Assembly: GCF_001668575.1 (NCBI RefSeq)
Contig: NZ_LZMD01000033.1
Span: 1 to 64,000 of the forward strand
Length of the DNA: 64,000 nucleotides
Source of the DNA: Mycobacterium sp. 1164985.4
GTDB taxonomy: Bacteria > Actinomycetota > Actinomycetes > Mycobacteriales > Mycobacteriaceae
Reading direction: 5' to 3'
Under the pieces are notes generated by a model. The model made no database searches and was not told the origin of the DNA. It saw only the letters and a program-made list of their open reading frames with translations. The number at the start of each line of letters is the position of its first letter. Position 1 is the stretch's first letter. The translations under genes were made by a program, and so were the position numbers. Shown here piece by piece: positions 16,764 to 25,205 of this stretch.

Positions 16764-17501
16764 ATGAAAGCTGAAGTAGGACAACAACAATCGCTACTCG
16801 AGTTGGCCGAACTCGATGCCACCCTCGCTCGCCTCGAGCACCGTGTGAAGAATCTCGCCGAACAGCGGCGGCTCGAGGAGGTTCAGGCCGCGCACCGGGA
16901 GGCCAACGACCGGCTGGCCGCACTGCAGATCGCCATCGAGGATCTCGACGCGCAGGTCGCCAAGTTCGAATCCGAGATCGACTCGGTACGCCAGCGCGAG
17001 GAGCGGGACCGAAAGCTGCTCGCGGGTGGGTCGGTGGATGCCAAACAGCTCACCGAGTTGCAGCACGAACTCGACACGCTGGAGCGCAGGCAGGCCGCGC
17101 TGGAGGATTCGCAGCTCGAGGTGATGGAGCGGCGCGAGGAGTTGCAGCGCGACCAACAAGAGGCGTTGACGAAGATCGACGACCTGCAACGCGATCTGGG
17201 CGTCGCGCAGACCGCCTGCGATGAAGTGCGCTCCGAATTGGACCAGCACCGTCACCAGAGCCTGTCGCGGCGCGACGAGTTGGTCGCGGCGCTCGACGCC
17301 GATCTGGTGGGGCTCTACGAACGCCAGCGTGCCCGCGGCGGCGCCGGTGCGGGCCAGTTGCAGGGCCGCCGTTGCGGGGCGTGCCGGATCGAGATCGACA
17401 AGGGGGAGTTGGCGCGGATCTCCGCGGCGGCCGACGACGAGGTGCTCCGTTGCCCCGAGTGCGGTGCGATCCTGTTGCGGGTCAAGGGGTTCGGCACGTG
17501 A
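16764..17501 (+). CDS. Coiled-coil zinc-ribbon protein
   Basis: A 245-residue cytoplasmic protein. Residues about 10-185 form a long, highly charged coiled-coil hairpin; the C-terminal 45 residues hold a C4 zinc ribbon, CGAC and CPEC, separated by about 23 residues. This is the family often annotated as C4-type zinc ribbon domain protein (Rv2229c position), with similarity to CT398-type chaperone-like coiled coils; the role is unknown. The ATG at 16764 is chosen over one at 16743 because it follows the Nif3 stop. The gene overlaps the RNase H fusion start (GTGA). Confidence 0.88.
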   Translation: MKAEVGQQQSLLELAELDATLARLEHRVKNLAEQRRLEEVQAAHREANDRLAALQIAIEDLDAQVAKFESEIDSVRQREERDRKLLAGGSVDAKQLTELQHELDTLERRQAALEDSQLEVMERREELQRDQQEALTKIDDLQRDLGVAQTACDEVRSELDQHRHQSLSRRDELVAALDADLVGLYERQRARGGAGAGQLQGRRCGACRIEIDKGELARISAAADDEVLRCPECGAILLRVKGFGT

Positions 17502-18586
17502 AGGTGATCGTCGAAGCGGACGGCGGTTCGCGCGGAAACCCCGGACCGGCCGGCTACGGGTCGGTGGTGTGGTCGGCCGACCACGGTGCGGTGCTCGCCG
17601 AGAGCAAGGAAGCGATCGGCCGCGCCACCAACAACGTCGCCGAGTATCGCGGCCTGATCGCCGGGTTGAGCGAGGCGTCGAGCCTGGGTGCCACCGAGGT
17701 CGACGTGCTGATGGACTCGAAGCTGGTGGTGGAGCAGATGTCGGGCCGGTGGAAGGTCAAGCACCCGGACATCGCGCCTCTGCACCAGCAGGCCACGGCG
17801 CTGGCGGCCCGGTTCGACCGCGTGTCCTACCGGTGGATTCCGCGTGCGGAGAACAGCCACGCCGACCGGCTGGCCAACGAAGCGATGGATGCCGCGGCCG
17901 AAATGCTGGTGGATGCCGAAAAATCCAAGCCGCATCAGGCGTCGAACCCCACCGCGTGGACCGGTGCCCGCGGCGCGCCGACGCGGTTGCTGTTGCTGCG
18001 CCACGGCCAGACCGAACTGTCCGTCGGCCGTCGGTATTCGGGGCGTGGCAACCCGGCGCTGACCGATCTCGGCCGTCGGCAGGCCGAAGCCGCCGCGCAG
18101 TACCTCGGGCAACGGGGCGGCGTCGCAGCGGTCGTCACGTCGCCGCTGCAGCGCGCGTACGACACCGCGGCGGCGGCGGCCAAGGTGCTGGGCCTCGACG
18201 TCACCGTGGACGACGATCTGATCGAAACCGATTTCGGAGCGTGGGAAGGTCTGACGTTCACCGAAGCGGCGGAACGGGATCCGGATTTGCACCGGCGCTG
18301 GCTGCGCGACACCTCCTTGGCGCCTCCGGAGGGTGAGAGCTTCGACTCCGCGGCGGAGCGGGTCGGAAGGGCCCGGGCGCGGATCATCGCCGAGCATGCG
18401 GGGGAGACGGTGCTGGTGGTGTCGCATGTGACGCCGATCAAGACGCTGCTGCGGATGGCGCTCGACGGTGGGCCGAACATCCTGTACCGCCTGCACCTCG
18501 ACCTCGCGTCGTTGTCAATCGCCGAGTTCTATCCCGACGGAGCGGCATCGGTGCGGCTGGTCAATCAGACGGCGTACCTGGACTAG
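17498..18586 (+). CDS. Bifunctional RNase HI / histidine acid phosphatase
   Basis: A 362-residue fusion known in mycobacteria as Rv2228c. Residues 1-140 are an RNase HI domain: DGGSRGNPGPAGYG supplies the first catalytic Asp, NNVAEYRGLI the Glu, MDSKLVVEQM the second Asp, and HADRLAN the last Asp. It degrades RNA in RNA:DNA hybrids. After a short linker, residues about 165-362 form a histidine phosphatase domain with LLRHGQTE (phospho-accepting His), the ETDFGAWEGLT loop and VVSHVTPIK (second His), resembling alpha-ribazole phosphatase of cobalamin synthesis. The GTG overlaps the upstream stop. The TAG stop shares CTAG with the convergent regulator gene. Confidence 0.94.
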   Translation: MKVIVEADGGSRGNPGPAGYGSVVWSADHGAVLAESKEAIGRATNNVAEYRGLIAGLSEASSLGATEVDVLMDSKLVVEQMSGRWKVKHPDIAPLHQQATALAARFDRVSYRWIPRAENSHADRLANEAMDAAAEMLVDAEKSKPHQASNPTAWTGARGAPTRLLLLRHGQTELSVGRRYSGRGNPALTDLGRRQAEAAAQYLGQRGGVAAVVTSPLQRAYDTAAAAAKVLGLDVTVDDDLIETDFGAWEGLTFTEAAERDPDLHRRWLRDTSLAPPEGESFDSAAERVGRARARIIAEHAGETVLVVSHVTPIKTLLRMALDGGPNILYRLHLDLASLSIAEFYPDGAASVRLVNQTAYLD

Positions 18587-19155
18587 TCGTGTAGGTGGAG
18601 CCGCTCGCCGTGCGGCCCGAAGATCGTGATGGCCTCGACCGGGCCGTGGACGGCGCCGAACCAGTGGGGTGTCCATGTCGAGAACTCCACCGCCTCACCG
18701 GGTTTCACGGTGAAGTCACGTTCGCCGAGGATCAATCGCAGCTGTCCGGACAACACGTACATCCAGTCCTGGCCCTCGTGCACGGGGAGTTCGGCGGGCG
18801 GGTTGCGGCGCCGGGCGCTGATCCGGATCTTGAACGCGTGTAGGCCGCCGGCGGCCTGTCGAGTCAGCGGCCAGTAGGTGATCCCGTGTGCGGTGTGAGA
18901 TCCGCTGCGCACCCGCGGATCCTCGGCTTCGGGGGCACGCAGCAGTTCGTCGGTGCTGACCGACAGCGCTGCGGCCAGTCTCGGCAGGTGGTCGAGGGCG
19001 AGACGGCGCTTGCCGGACTCGAGCCGGCTCAGCGTCGACACGTCGATGTTCGATCGCCGGGCGACCTCTTCGAGGGTCAGGCCGTGCCGGGTGCGCAGTT
19101 CGCGCAGCCTGCGGCGCACCCGGGCGTCGACGCCGTCCTCGTCGTTTGCCTGCAT
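18583..19155 (-). CDS. XRE-family regulator with cupin domain
   Basis: A 190-residue transcription factor. Residues about 12-66 are a Cro/XRE helix-turn-helix (LRTRHGLTLEEVARRSNIDVSTLSRLESGKRR), followed by a C-terminal cupin (LPVHEGQDWMYVLSGQLRLILGERDFTVKPGEAVEF) that may bind a metal or small ligand. It is divergent from a thioredoxin-reductase-like gene, the usual arrangement of a regulator beside its target. ATG at 19155 is used; an ATG at 19173 would add six residues. Its stop shares CTAG with the convergent RNase H gene. Confidence 0.88.
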   Translation of the reverse strand: MQANDEDGVDARVRRRLRELRTRHGLTLEEVARRSNIDVSTLSRLESGKRRLALDHLPRLAAALSVSTDELLRAPEAEDPRVRSGSHTAHGITYWPLTRQAAGGLHAFKIRISARRRNPPAELPVHEGQDWMYVLSGQLRLILGERDFTVKPGEAVEFSTWTPHWFGAVHGPVEAITIFGPHGERLHLHD

Positions 19156-19202
19156 GGCAACAAAGCTTGGCATCTTGGGAGTAGCGAATGCAAGGTGGTC
19201 GC

Positions 19203-20159
19203 ATGGACAGAGATTGGGATTGTGTGATCGTCGGCGGCGGTGCCGCCGGGTTGAGCGCCGCATTGGTGCTCGGCAGGGCCCGGCGCCGCACACTGCTGGT
19301 CGATGCGGGTGCGCAGAGCAACCTGGCCGCGCATGGCATCGGCGGGCTGCTGGGCCATGACGGCCGACCGCCCGCGGAACTGTACGCGTTGGGCCGCGAA
19401 GAATTGTCGGCGTATCCGTCCGTGGAGGTCGTGGCGGGCGACATCGTCGCCGGTGAGCGAGCCGAGAACGGGTTGGTCCTGCGGTTGGACGACGGCCGGG
19501 TCGAGCAAACCAGGCGGGTGTTGTTGGCCACCGGTATGCAGTACCGGCCGCCGTCACTGCCAGGGCTGTCGGAGCTGTGGGGCCGGTCGGTGTTTCACTG
19601 CCCGTTCTGCCACGGATGGGAGGTGCGCGATCAGCCCCTGGGGGTGCTGGCCCGTGGTGAGCGCGCGGTGCATTCCACGCTGCTGCTGCGGCTTTGGAGC
19701 GACGACGTCATTCTGCTGACCGATGGTCCGGCCGATCTCGATGCCGCACAGCGTGAACGGCTGACGGCGGCCGGTGTCATGATCGACGAGCGGCCGGTAG
19801 CCGAATTGGATTCCGCGGCGGGAAATCTGGCCGCCGTCGTGTTCGCCGATGGCGGCCGATTGCCCCGCGAGGGTCTTCTGGTGGCGACGACGTTGCATCA
19901 GCGGTCGCCGCTCGCCGAGCAACTGGGCGTCGTTGTTGCAGAGCCGACGCCCCTGGCGCAGAACCCGGTTCAGGTCGACGCTCTGTATCGGACCAGTGCG
20001 CACGGAGTTTTCGCTGCCGGTGATGTCGTCGCTCAGATGCCACAGGTGGCCACCGCGGTGGCGTCCGGCTCGGCCGCGGCCGCCGCCGTCGTGCAGAGCC
20101 TGATGGAGGAGGATTTCCCGGCGGTCATCCTGGAGGGGAGTGGATATGTCAACGCCTAG
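19203..20159 (+). CDS. NAD(P)/FAD-dependent oxidoreductase, thioredoxin-reductase-like
   Basis: A 318-residue flavoprotein of the thioredoxin reductase type. The N-terminal FAD Rossmann motif is VIVGGGAAGLSAA, the redox disulfide is in FHCPFCHGWEVRD, and the C-terminal FAD motif is GVFAAGDVV. A separate thioredoxin partner is not encoded nearby, so the electron acceptor is unknown. ATG at 19203 is preferred over one at 19188 because AAGGTGG precedes it at normal spacing. It ends 14 bases inside the methyltransferase gene, so the pair is an operon, probably controlled by the divergent XRE-cupin protein. Confidence 0.9.
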   Translation: MDRDWDCVIVGGGAAGLSAALVLGRARRRTLLVDAGAQSNLAAHGIGGLLGHDGRPPAELYALGREELSAYPSVEVVAGDIVAGERAENGLVLRLDDGRVEQTRRVLLATGMQYRPPSLPGLSELWGRSVFHCPFCHGWEVRDQPLGVLARGERAVHSTLLLRLWSDDVILLTDGPADLDAAQRERLTAAGVMIDERPVAELDSAAGNLAAVVFADGGRLPREGLLVATTLHQRSPLAEQLGVVVAEPTPLAQNPVQVDALYRTSAHGVFAAGDVVAQMPQVATAVASGSAAAAAVVQSLMEEDFPAVILEGSGYVNA

Positions 20160-20772
20160 CGCCAAACAACATTGGGAAGAGCGCTACAGCTCGCAGGACC
20201 GGATCTGGAGCGGGCGGCCGAACGTTCGCCTCGTCGAGGTGGCCTCGGACCTCGAGCCCGGGACCGCGCTGGACTTGGGCAGCGGCGAGGGCGGGGACGC
20301 GATGTGGCTCGCCGAACGGGGATGGCGGGTCCTCGCCGTCGACATCGCCGAAACCGCCTTGCAGCGCGCCGCCGAAGACGCCGCCGCGCGCGGGGTCGCC
20401 GACCGCATCGACTTCGCACAGCACGACCTCTTGGAGAGTTTCCCCGAGGGCGAGTTCGATCTGGTGAACGCCCAATTCCTGCACTCCACTTTCCCGCTCG
20501 ACCGGACGGCGATCTTCGGCGCTGCGGCACGGGCGGTCCGCCCGGGTGGGCTCCTGCTGATCGTCGATCACGGGTCGCCGCCGCCGTGGCTGTCGGAGCT
20601 TCATGAGCACCACCACACGTTCACGCCACCCGAGGAGGTGGTCGCGGCGCTGAATCTCCCGGATTCCGAATGGGATCCGGCCGAGATCCGCAAACCGGTG
20701 CGTGAAGTGACGACCCCGGACGGAGAGACAGCGCAGTGGGCCGACAACGTGATCGTGTTGCGGCGACGCTGA
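20146..20772 (+). CDS. Class I SAM-dependent methyltransferase
   Basis: A 208-residue Rossmann-fold methyltransferase. Motif I is ALDLGSGEGGDAMWLA, motif II VLAVDIAETAL, and RIDFAQHDL and FDLVNAQFLHS follow in order. The HW(E)ERY opening resembles the tellurite-resistance/thiopurine methyltransferase subgroup. The substrate is unknown. ATG at 20146 has GGAGGGGAG just before it. Overlap with the reductase gene implies joint expression; together with the XRE-cupin regulator this looks like a small redox- or metalloid-response unit, which is inference. Confidence 0.88.
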   Translation: MSTPSAKQHWEERYSSQDRIWSGRPNVRLVEVASDLEPGTALDLGSGEGGDAMWLAERGWRVLAVDIAETALQRAAEDAAARGVADRIDFAQHDLLESFPEGEFDLVNAQFLHSTFPLDRTAIFGAAARAVRPGGLLLIVDHGSPPPWLSELHEHHHTFTPPEEVVAALNLPDSEWDPAEIRKPVREVTTPDGETAQWADNVIVLRRR

Positions 20773-20794
20773 GCTTCACGCTCCGTTGCTCGGT

Positions 20795-21512
20795 TCATGC
20801 GGCGTCGTGGAAGATGAGCCCGAGCGTGTATCGCTGTCCGGAGCGCACCACCGACACACCGTGCCGTACCGGCGCGGCCGACCATCCGCGCGCCGACCGC
20901 ACGGGCCGCTCCCGGGTGGTGAAGACGTAGCCGCGCCCGTGGGGCAGTAGGGTCGATGTGCCGCGCGATTGAGCGCGGGGGCGTTGTTCGACCAACAGGA
21001 ACTCACCGCCGGTGTGGTCGATGCCCGGTTCGCTGAGGTTGATCACGACCTGTAGCGGAAACACCAGATCGCCGTAGAGGTCTCGGTGCAGCGCATTCCA
21101 GTGACCGGGTCCGTATTTGAGCATGAGCGCGGTCGATTTCGTCTGGCCGGCGGCGTGGCACATGTCGAGCCAGTCGTCGAATTGGTCGGGCCAAGGCGCG
21201 GGGCGGCCCAATCGGGCCCACCAGTCCCGCGCGATCGGGAGGAGCCGCGGATACAGCGCCCGCCTGAGCGCTTGGACCGGTTCGGGGTAGGGCTCGCGCA
21301 AGTAGCGGTACTCGCCCTCGCCGAAGCGGTGGCGGGCCATGTCGACGGTCGAACGGAATCTGTCGTCGTCGATGTAGAGGCGCTTGAGCGCAGCGCTCTC
21401 GGGCTTGGTCAGTAGGCGTGGAAGCTAGGGCGCCGCCGGTTGCGTCGAGTTCGGTGACGACGGCGTCCCAATTGGCGGAGTCGACACGGGCGTGCCATTG
21501 CGTATGCGCCAT
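20795..21512 (-). pseudogene. 2OG-Fe(II) oxygenase, disrupted by one-base frameshift
   Basis: The main frame (20795-21425) encodes a 2-oxoglutarate/Fe(II) oxygenase domain: HRDLYGDLVFPLQVVINLSEPG holds the HxD iron ligands, and PVRHGVSVVRSGQRYTLGLIFHD the distal His and the 2OG-binding Arg. Upstream of the first ATG (21340) this frame still reads clear family sequence (LPRLLTKPESAALKRLYIDDDRFRS) until a TAG at 21425-21427. The N-terminus, MAHTQWHARVDSANWDAV to ATGGAL, continues in the next frame from 21512. One extra base near 21426 accounts for the break. Either a pseudogene, a shortened active protein from 21340, or a sequencing error. Confidence 0.8.
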
Positions 21513-21625
21513 TTGGCGATGCATACCCAGTAGACGCCCGGGATCGACATTTCGTGAGGTTCTCCCAGACAGCGAATTGATCCACAGGGTCACGATTCTC
21601 GTGTCGACACGTCAGTGGGCAGAAC

Positions 21626-21631
21626 TAGTGT
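21626..21631 (+). promoter_or_regulatory. -10 box of the DUF222-HNH gene
   Basis: TAGTGT fits TANNNT, seven bases before the ATG at 21639, which supports that start and a leaderless transcript. Confidence 0.5.
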
Positions 21632-21638
21632 CGAAAGC

Positions 21639-23099
21639 ATGTTCGAAGACGCCTCGGATGCCGATCTCATCACCTTCATGGGTGAAGAGGCGCGCGAGGA
21701 GTCGGCGGCGATGGGGCGCCGGTTGTCGTTGGTCGGTGAGTTGTTCGCCAGGCGCAATCCCGAGATGGTCGAGTCGCGGTTCTACGTGGCCGATGCGATC
21801 GCGGCGGTGGCGGCCGAGATCGCGCCGGTGCAGAACATCAGCCATGCGCGAGCGGTCGGTCAGGTCGAGGTCGCGATCGCACTGCGGGATCGGCTGCCGC
21901 AGGTCCTCAGGCGGTTCTGTCGGGGTGTGATCGATTATCGGATGGTGTCGACGATCGTCGCGCGCACCGAGAACGTCGACGACGACGTCATGGTGAACCT
22001 CGATGAGGCGTTGGCATGGCGGGTCGAGAAGTGGATGAAGCTGTCCAAACCCAAGCTGCGCGACCGCATCGATCTGTTCATCGCCGAATTCGACCCCGCC
22101 GCGGTACGAGTGCCGCCGGAGGCCGACAAGCATCGCTATGTCGACGTCAATCCCGCCGACTGCGCCGGATTGGCGTTTCTCTCGGGCAAGTTGCGCGCCG
22201 AAGACGGCGCCTCGCTGGATGCGCGGCTGGATGCGTTGGCCGCCACCGTGTGTGAGAACGATCCGCGGACGGTCGCCCAGCGTCGCGCCGACGCTTGCGG
22301 TGCGCTCTCGCGTCTCGAAGCGACGCTGGCCTGCCGGTGTGGATCCGACGACTGCTCGGCGGGCGCCGAACGTGCGGCGGCGTCCGTAGCGGTGATCCAT
22401 GTTCTGGCCGAAGAAGCCACCGTCGATGGAACCAGCGACAGACCGGGATATCTGCGCGGGTTCGGGGTGCTGCCCGCCGAGTCGGTGCGGGATCTGGCGC
22501 AACACGCCGAACTCAAGCCGGTGGGCGTGCCCGCCGCCGGCGCTGCCGTGGCGAGCACCGGAGATCCCATTAGCGCCAGCATCGGATATCGCCCCGGCGC
22601 CAAGTTGATCGAGTTCCTGCAGTGGCGGGACCTGACGTGCCGCTGGCCCGGATGCGACAGGCCGGTGACGAGATGCGACGTGGACCATACCGTGCCCTGG
22701 CCCTATGGTCCGACGCATCCGTCGAACACCAAGCACTACTGCCGTATCCACCATCTGATCAAGACGTTCTATTGCGGCAGCGGTGGCTGGCGCGATGAGC
22801 AATTACCGGACGGCACAATCGTTTTGACCGCTCCGACCGGACACGTGTACCGGTCGGAACCCCACGGCGCGAGCATGTTCCCCGCGCTCGGGCAATCGAC
22901 CGGCGTGCTCGAGGTCGTCACGCCTCCGCCGGAGAACCTCGACCGAATGGCAATGATGCCTCGGCGCAGACAAACCCGAGAACAAGTTCGCCGCGACCGT
23001 ATCGACACTGAGCGGCGTTTACGAAGCGAGCTGATCGCCGAGGAGGAGCGGCAGCATCAGGCGTGGCTCGCGGCGGTCTACAAGCCCCCACCTTTCTGA
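21639..23099 (+). CDS. DUF222 / 13E12-repeat HNH endonuclease-like protein
   Basis: A 486-residue member of the mycobacterial 13E12 (REP13E12) family: an N-terminal helical DUF222 region and a C-terminal HNH nuclease domain. The HNH core is TCRWPGCDRPVTRCDVDH, then PWPYGPTHPSN, then CRIHHLIKTF, with two Cys pairs for zinc and the catalytic His of DVDH. The C-terminus is a basic coiled coil (RRRQTREQVRRDRIDTERRLRSE). Such genes are multicopy in mycobacteria and sit at variable sites, some used as phage or element targets; their role is unproven. It is divergent from the frameshifted oxygenase. Confidence 0.88.
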   Translation: MFEDASDADLITFMGEEAREESAAMGRRLSLVGELFARRNPEMVESRFYVADAIAAVAAEIAPVQNISHARAVGQVEVAIALRDRLPQVLRRFCRGVIDYRMVSTIVARTENVDDDVMVNLDEALAWRVEKWMKLSKPKLRDRIDLFIAEFDPAAVRVPPEADKHRYVDVNPADCAGLAFLSGKLRAEDGASLDARLDALAATVCENDPRTVAQRRADACGALSRLEATLACRCGSDDCSAGAERAAASVAVIHVLAEEATVDGTSDRPGYLRGFGVLPAESVRDLAQHAELKPVGVPAAGAAVASTGDPISASIGYRPGAKLIEFLQWRDLTCRWPGCDRPVTRCDVDHTVPWPYGPTHPSNTKHYCRIHHLIKTFYCGSGGWRDEQLPDGTIVLTAPTGHVYRSEPHGASMFPALGQSTGVLEVVTPPPENLDRMAMMPRRRQTREQVRRDRIDTERRLRSELIAEEERQHQAWLAAVYKPPPF

Positions 23100-23199
23100 A
23101 ATTGACGAAGTAGCGAATTTTCGGTGTCCACCCTCTAGGCTCGCTTTCAAGATCAATCCTCGGCGTTGTGAAACAAGAACCGTAGGAGGCGGCGAGCCG

Positions 23200-23889
23200 A
23201 TGCAGAATCTCCCCGTAGGGCCGGCGGCGGGTCTTTTCGTCATCGCACTGAGCTTTGGACTCGTGGGCTGTGGTTCCGACGCCGATACGGCGGCCACGAC
23301 CACGACGTCGGCCACCAGCGAGACCGGCACGGCGACGGCCACGCCGAGCCCCGCTGCCGACGATGACGACACGATCAACGAGTACGTCACCGAGAGCGAT
23401 ATCGCGGAGACGCCGATCAAACCCGGCGAGCCCGGGACGCCGACCTTCAACTTCCCGATCCCGCCCGGATGGCGCGACGCGGGCGAGGCGACGCCGGAAT
23501 GGGCCTACGGCGCGATCGTCTACGACACCCCGAAGGATCCGAATGACCCGCCGGACATGTACGCGATCGCCTCGAAGCTCACCGGCAACGTAGACCAGGC
23601 GAAGATTCTCGAATACGCCCCGGAGCAGCTGGAGGACATGGCCGAGTTCAAGCCGTTGGCAGAACCGGCGAAGGGCAAATTCGGTGGCTTCGATGCCCTT
23701 TCGTACGCAGGCACGTTCATGAACGACGGTCAGAAGCGATTCGTCGCCCAGAAGACCGTCGTCGTGCCGGCGTCAGATGGCCTCTTCGTCCTGCAGCTGA
23801 ATGCGGACAGTCCCGAGGCCGAACAGAACGCCGTGCTCGACGCCATCAAGGTCATCGACGAACAGACGACCATCACCCCACCGTCATGA
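23200..23889 (+). CDS. LpqN/LpqT-type lipoprotein
   Basis: A 229-residue predicted lipoprotein. The signal ends in the lipobox LVGCGS, so it is acylated and exported. A Thr/Ser/Ala linker of about 30 residues follows, then a folded domain (FNFPIPPGWRDAG to the C-terminus) that matches the mycobacterial LpqN family. A strong ribosome binding site AGGAGGCGG lies before the ATG. LpqN in M. tuberculosis binds MmpL3 and related envelope proteins; whether this copy does is unknown. Confidence 0.82.
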   Translation: MQNLPVGPAAGLFVIALSFGLVGCGSDADTAATTTTSATSETGTATATPSPAADDDDTINEYVTESDIAETPIKPGEPGTPTFNFPIPPGWRDAGEATPEWAYGAIVYDTPKDPNDPPDMYAIASKLTGNVDQAKILEYAPEQLEDMAEFKPLAEPAKGKFGGFDALSYAGTFMNDGQKRFVAQKTVVVPASDGLFVLQLNADSPEAEQNAVLDAIKVIDEQTTITPPS

Positions 23890-23944
23890 CCGGCCGCTCC
23901 CTCCGAGACTCCAGGACCCCGCTTACCGACGGAGACGCATCGAT

Positions 23945-24259
23945 ATGAGAATCCGGACCACGGCTCCAGTCCTCCTACTGGCTTCGGTGTGCAGCGCCGT
24001 GCTGCTGTCGTCCCCCCTTGTGACCGCTCCAGCCGCGCACGCGCAGTGCAAGGCCAGCGAGGTGTGGGATCAGCGGACCGGGGTGTGCTGGGCGCAATCC
24101 CAAACCACGCTCGGGATCCCGGGCACGGGCGGCTGGTGTAAACCCGGCAGGATCGGGCTGTGCATGTCGGCCTGGCAGAACTCACAGGTCCCCGGCGCGA
24201 ACCTCAAGCCCGCCCCGCCGGGAGGACCGGCGCCCCGCGCGACGTGGCCTAACCGCTGA
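23945..24259 (+). CDS. Small secreted four-cysteine protein
   Basis: A 104-residue protein with a Sec signal peptide cleaved after AHA (about residue 33). The mature 71 residues contain four cysteines (35, 48, 65, 73), enough for two disulfides, and a Pro-rich tail. No family recognised. It begins 55 bases after the LpqN-type gene and may be co-transcribed. Its 3' end overlaps the convergent methyltransferase-like gene by 11 bases. Confidence 0.65.
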   Translation: MRIRTTAPVLLLASVCSAVLLSSPLVTAPAAHAQCKASEVWDQRTGVCWAQSQTTLGIPGTGGWCKPGRIGLCMSAWQNSQVPGANLKPAPPGGPAPRATWPNR

Positions 24260-24755
24260 CGTCCCCAACCGGCGTCCACGGCGTCAGCCGGGGCAGCCAC
24301 GCGCGCACGTGTGCGCGATACGTCTGGTACTGCGCCCCGTACGTTCGCACCAGCGTGGGTTCTTCGTACCACCGCACGAACGACGCCGTGACCGCCCATC
24401 CGATCGCCGCATAGAGTACGAGCCACAGGCTGCCGAAAAGCGCTGCCTGACCGAGGATCGCCGTGATCAGCCCGACGTACATCGGATTACGGACGAACCG
24501 GTTGAAGCCCGTCACGACCAAACGTTGCGTGGGCGCGACGGGCATGGGAGTCCCACCGGCCCTGACGAATTCGACGAACGCGTGGATGGGTGGGATCAAA
24601 CCGACGACGACCACGATCCCGCCCACGACGATCCGCCATGCCGGAGCGTCGGACAAGTCCCAGCGCGTGATCAACCATGGACCGAGCCCCACGAACGTGC
24701 CGGGCGCCACTACAAAGAATGCCGCCGAGGCGAGTGCAGCGGTGGGAATCCGCAC
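24249..24755 (-). CDS. Isoprenylcysteine/phospholipid methyltransferase-like membrane protein
   Basis: A 168-residue membrane protein with four hydrophobic segments and the PEMT/ICMT-type C-terminal signature VVTGFNRFVRNPMYVGL followed by EEPTLVRTYGAQYQTYRAHVRAWLPR. Such proteins methylate lipid or isoprenyl substrates using SAM, but many bacterial members have no known substrate. It starts at GTG 24755, only three bases after the VOC gene, so it is probably the last gene of the AraC-VOC operon. Confidence 0.8.
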   Translation of the reverse strand: MRIPTAALASAAFFVVAPGTFVGLGPWLITRWDLSDAPAWRIVVGGIVVVVGLIPPIHAFVEFVRAGGTPMPVAPTQRLVVTGFNRFVRNPMYVGLITAILGQAALFGSLWLVLYAAIGWAVTASFVRWYEEPTLVRTYGAQYQTYRAHVRAWLPRLTPWTPVGDVSG

Positions 24756-24758
24756 GCG

Positions 24759-25196
24759 CTATCCCGTGATGGCCGACAGGTCCGCGAGTTGCGTCAGGCG
24801 CACACTGTTACCGGACGGATCGCGGAACCCGCAATCGATGCCGTAGGGCATCTCGTGTGGTTCCTCGGTGAACTCGACTCCACGCGAACGCATTTCCTCA
24901 TAGGAGGCCCGACAGTCCTCCGTCGTCAAAAACACCGTTCCCGCGAAGCCCTTGGCGGTGAGGTCCAGCACCTGCTTGCGGGTCGCCTCGTCCATGACGG
25001 GTTCACCGGGTACGGCCATCAACACGATCGACACATCGTCTTGGCCGGGCGGCCCGACGGTCAGCCATCGGAACAGGCCGTCCACATCCGGCAGCGAAAC
25101 ATCCTGGCGCACTTCCATACCGACCTTCTCGGTCCAGAACTTCAATGCCGCTTCCTGGTCATGTACCCAGAGGTGGGCGCTTGCGATTTTGATCAT
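24759..25196 (-). CDS. VOC family protein
   Basis: A 145-residue VOC protein (IKIASAHLWVHDQEAALKFWTEKVGMEV at the start; YGIDCGFRDPSGNSVRLTQ at the end). The first metal ligand position is His in SAHLWV and the last position is not the usual Glu (VRLTQ), so it may not bind metal as glyoxalase I does. It is nine bases downstream of an AraC regulator gene and is likely controlled by it. Substrate unknown. Confidence 0.82.
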   Translation of the reverse strand: MIKIASAHLWVHDQEAALKFWTEKVGMEVRQDVSLPDVDGLFRWLTVGPPGQDDVSIVLMAVPGEPVMDEATRKQVLDLTAKGFAGTVFLTTEDCRASYEEMRSRGVEFTEEPHEMPYGIDCGFRDPSGNSVRLTQLADLSAITG

Positions 25197-25205
25197 GGCT
25201 CGACG

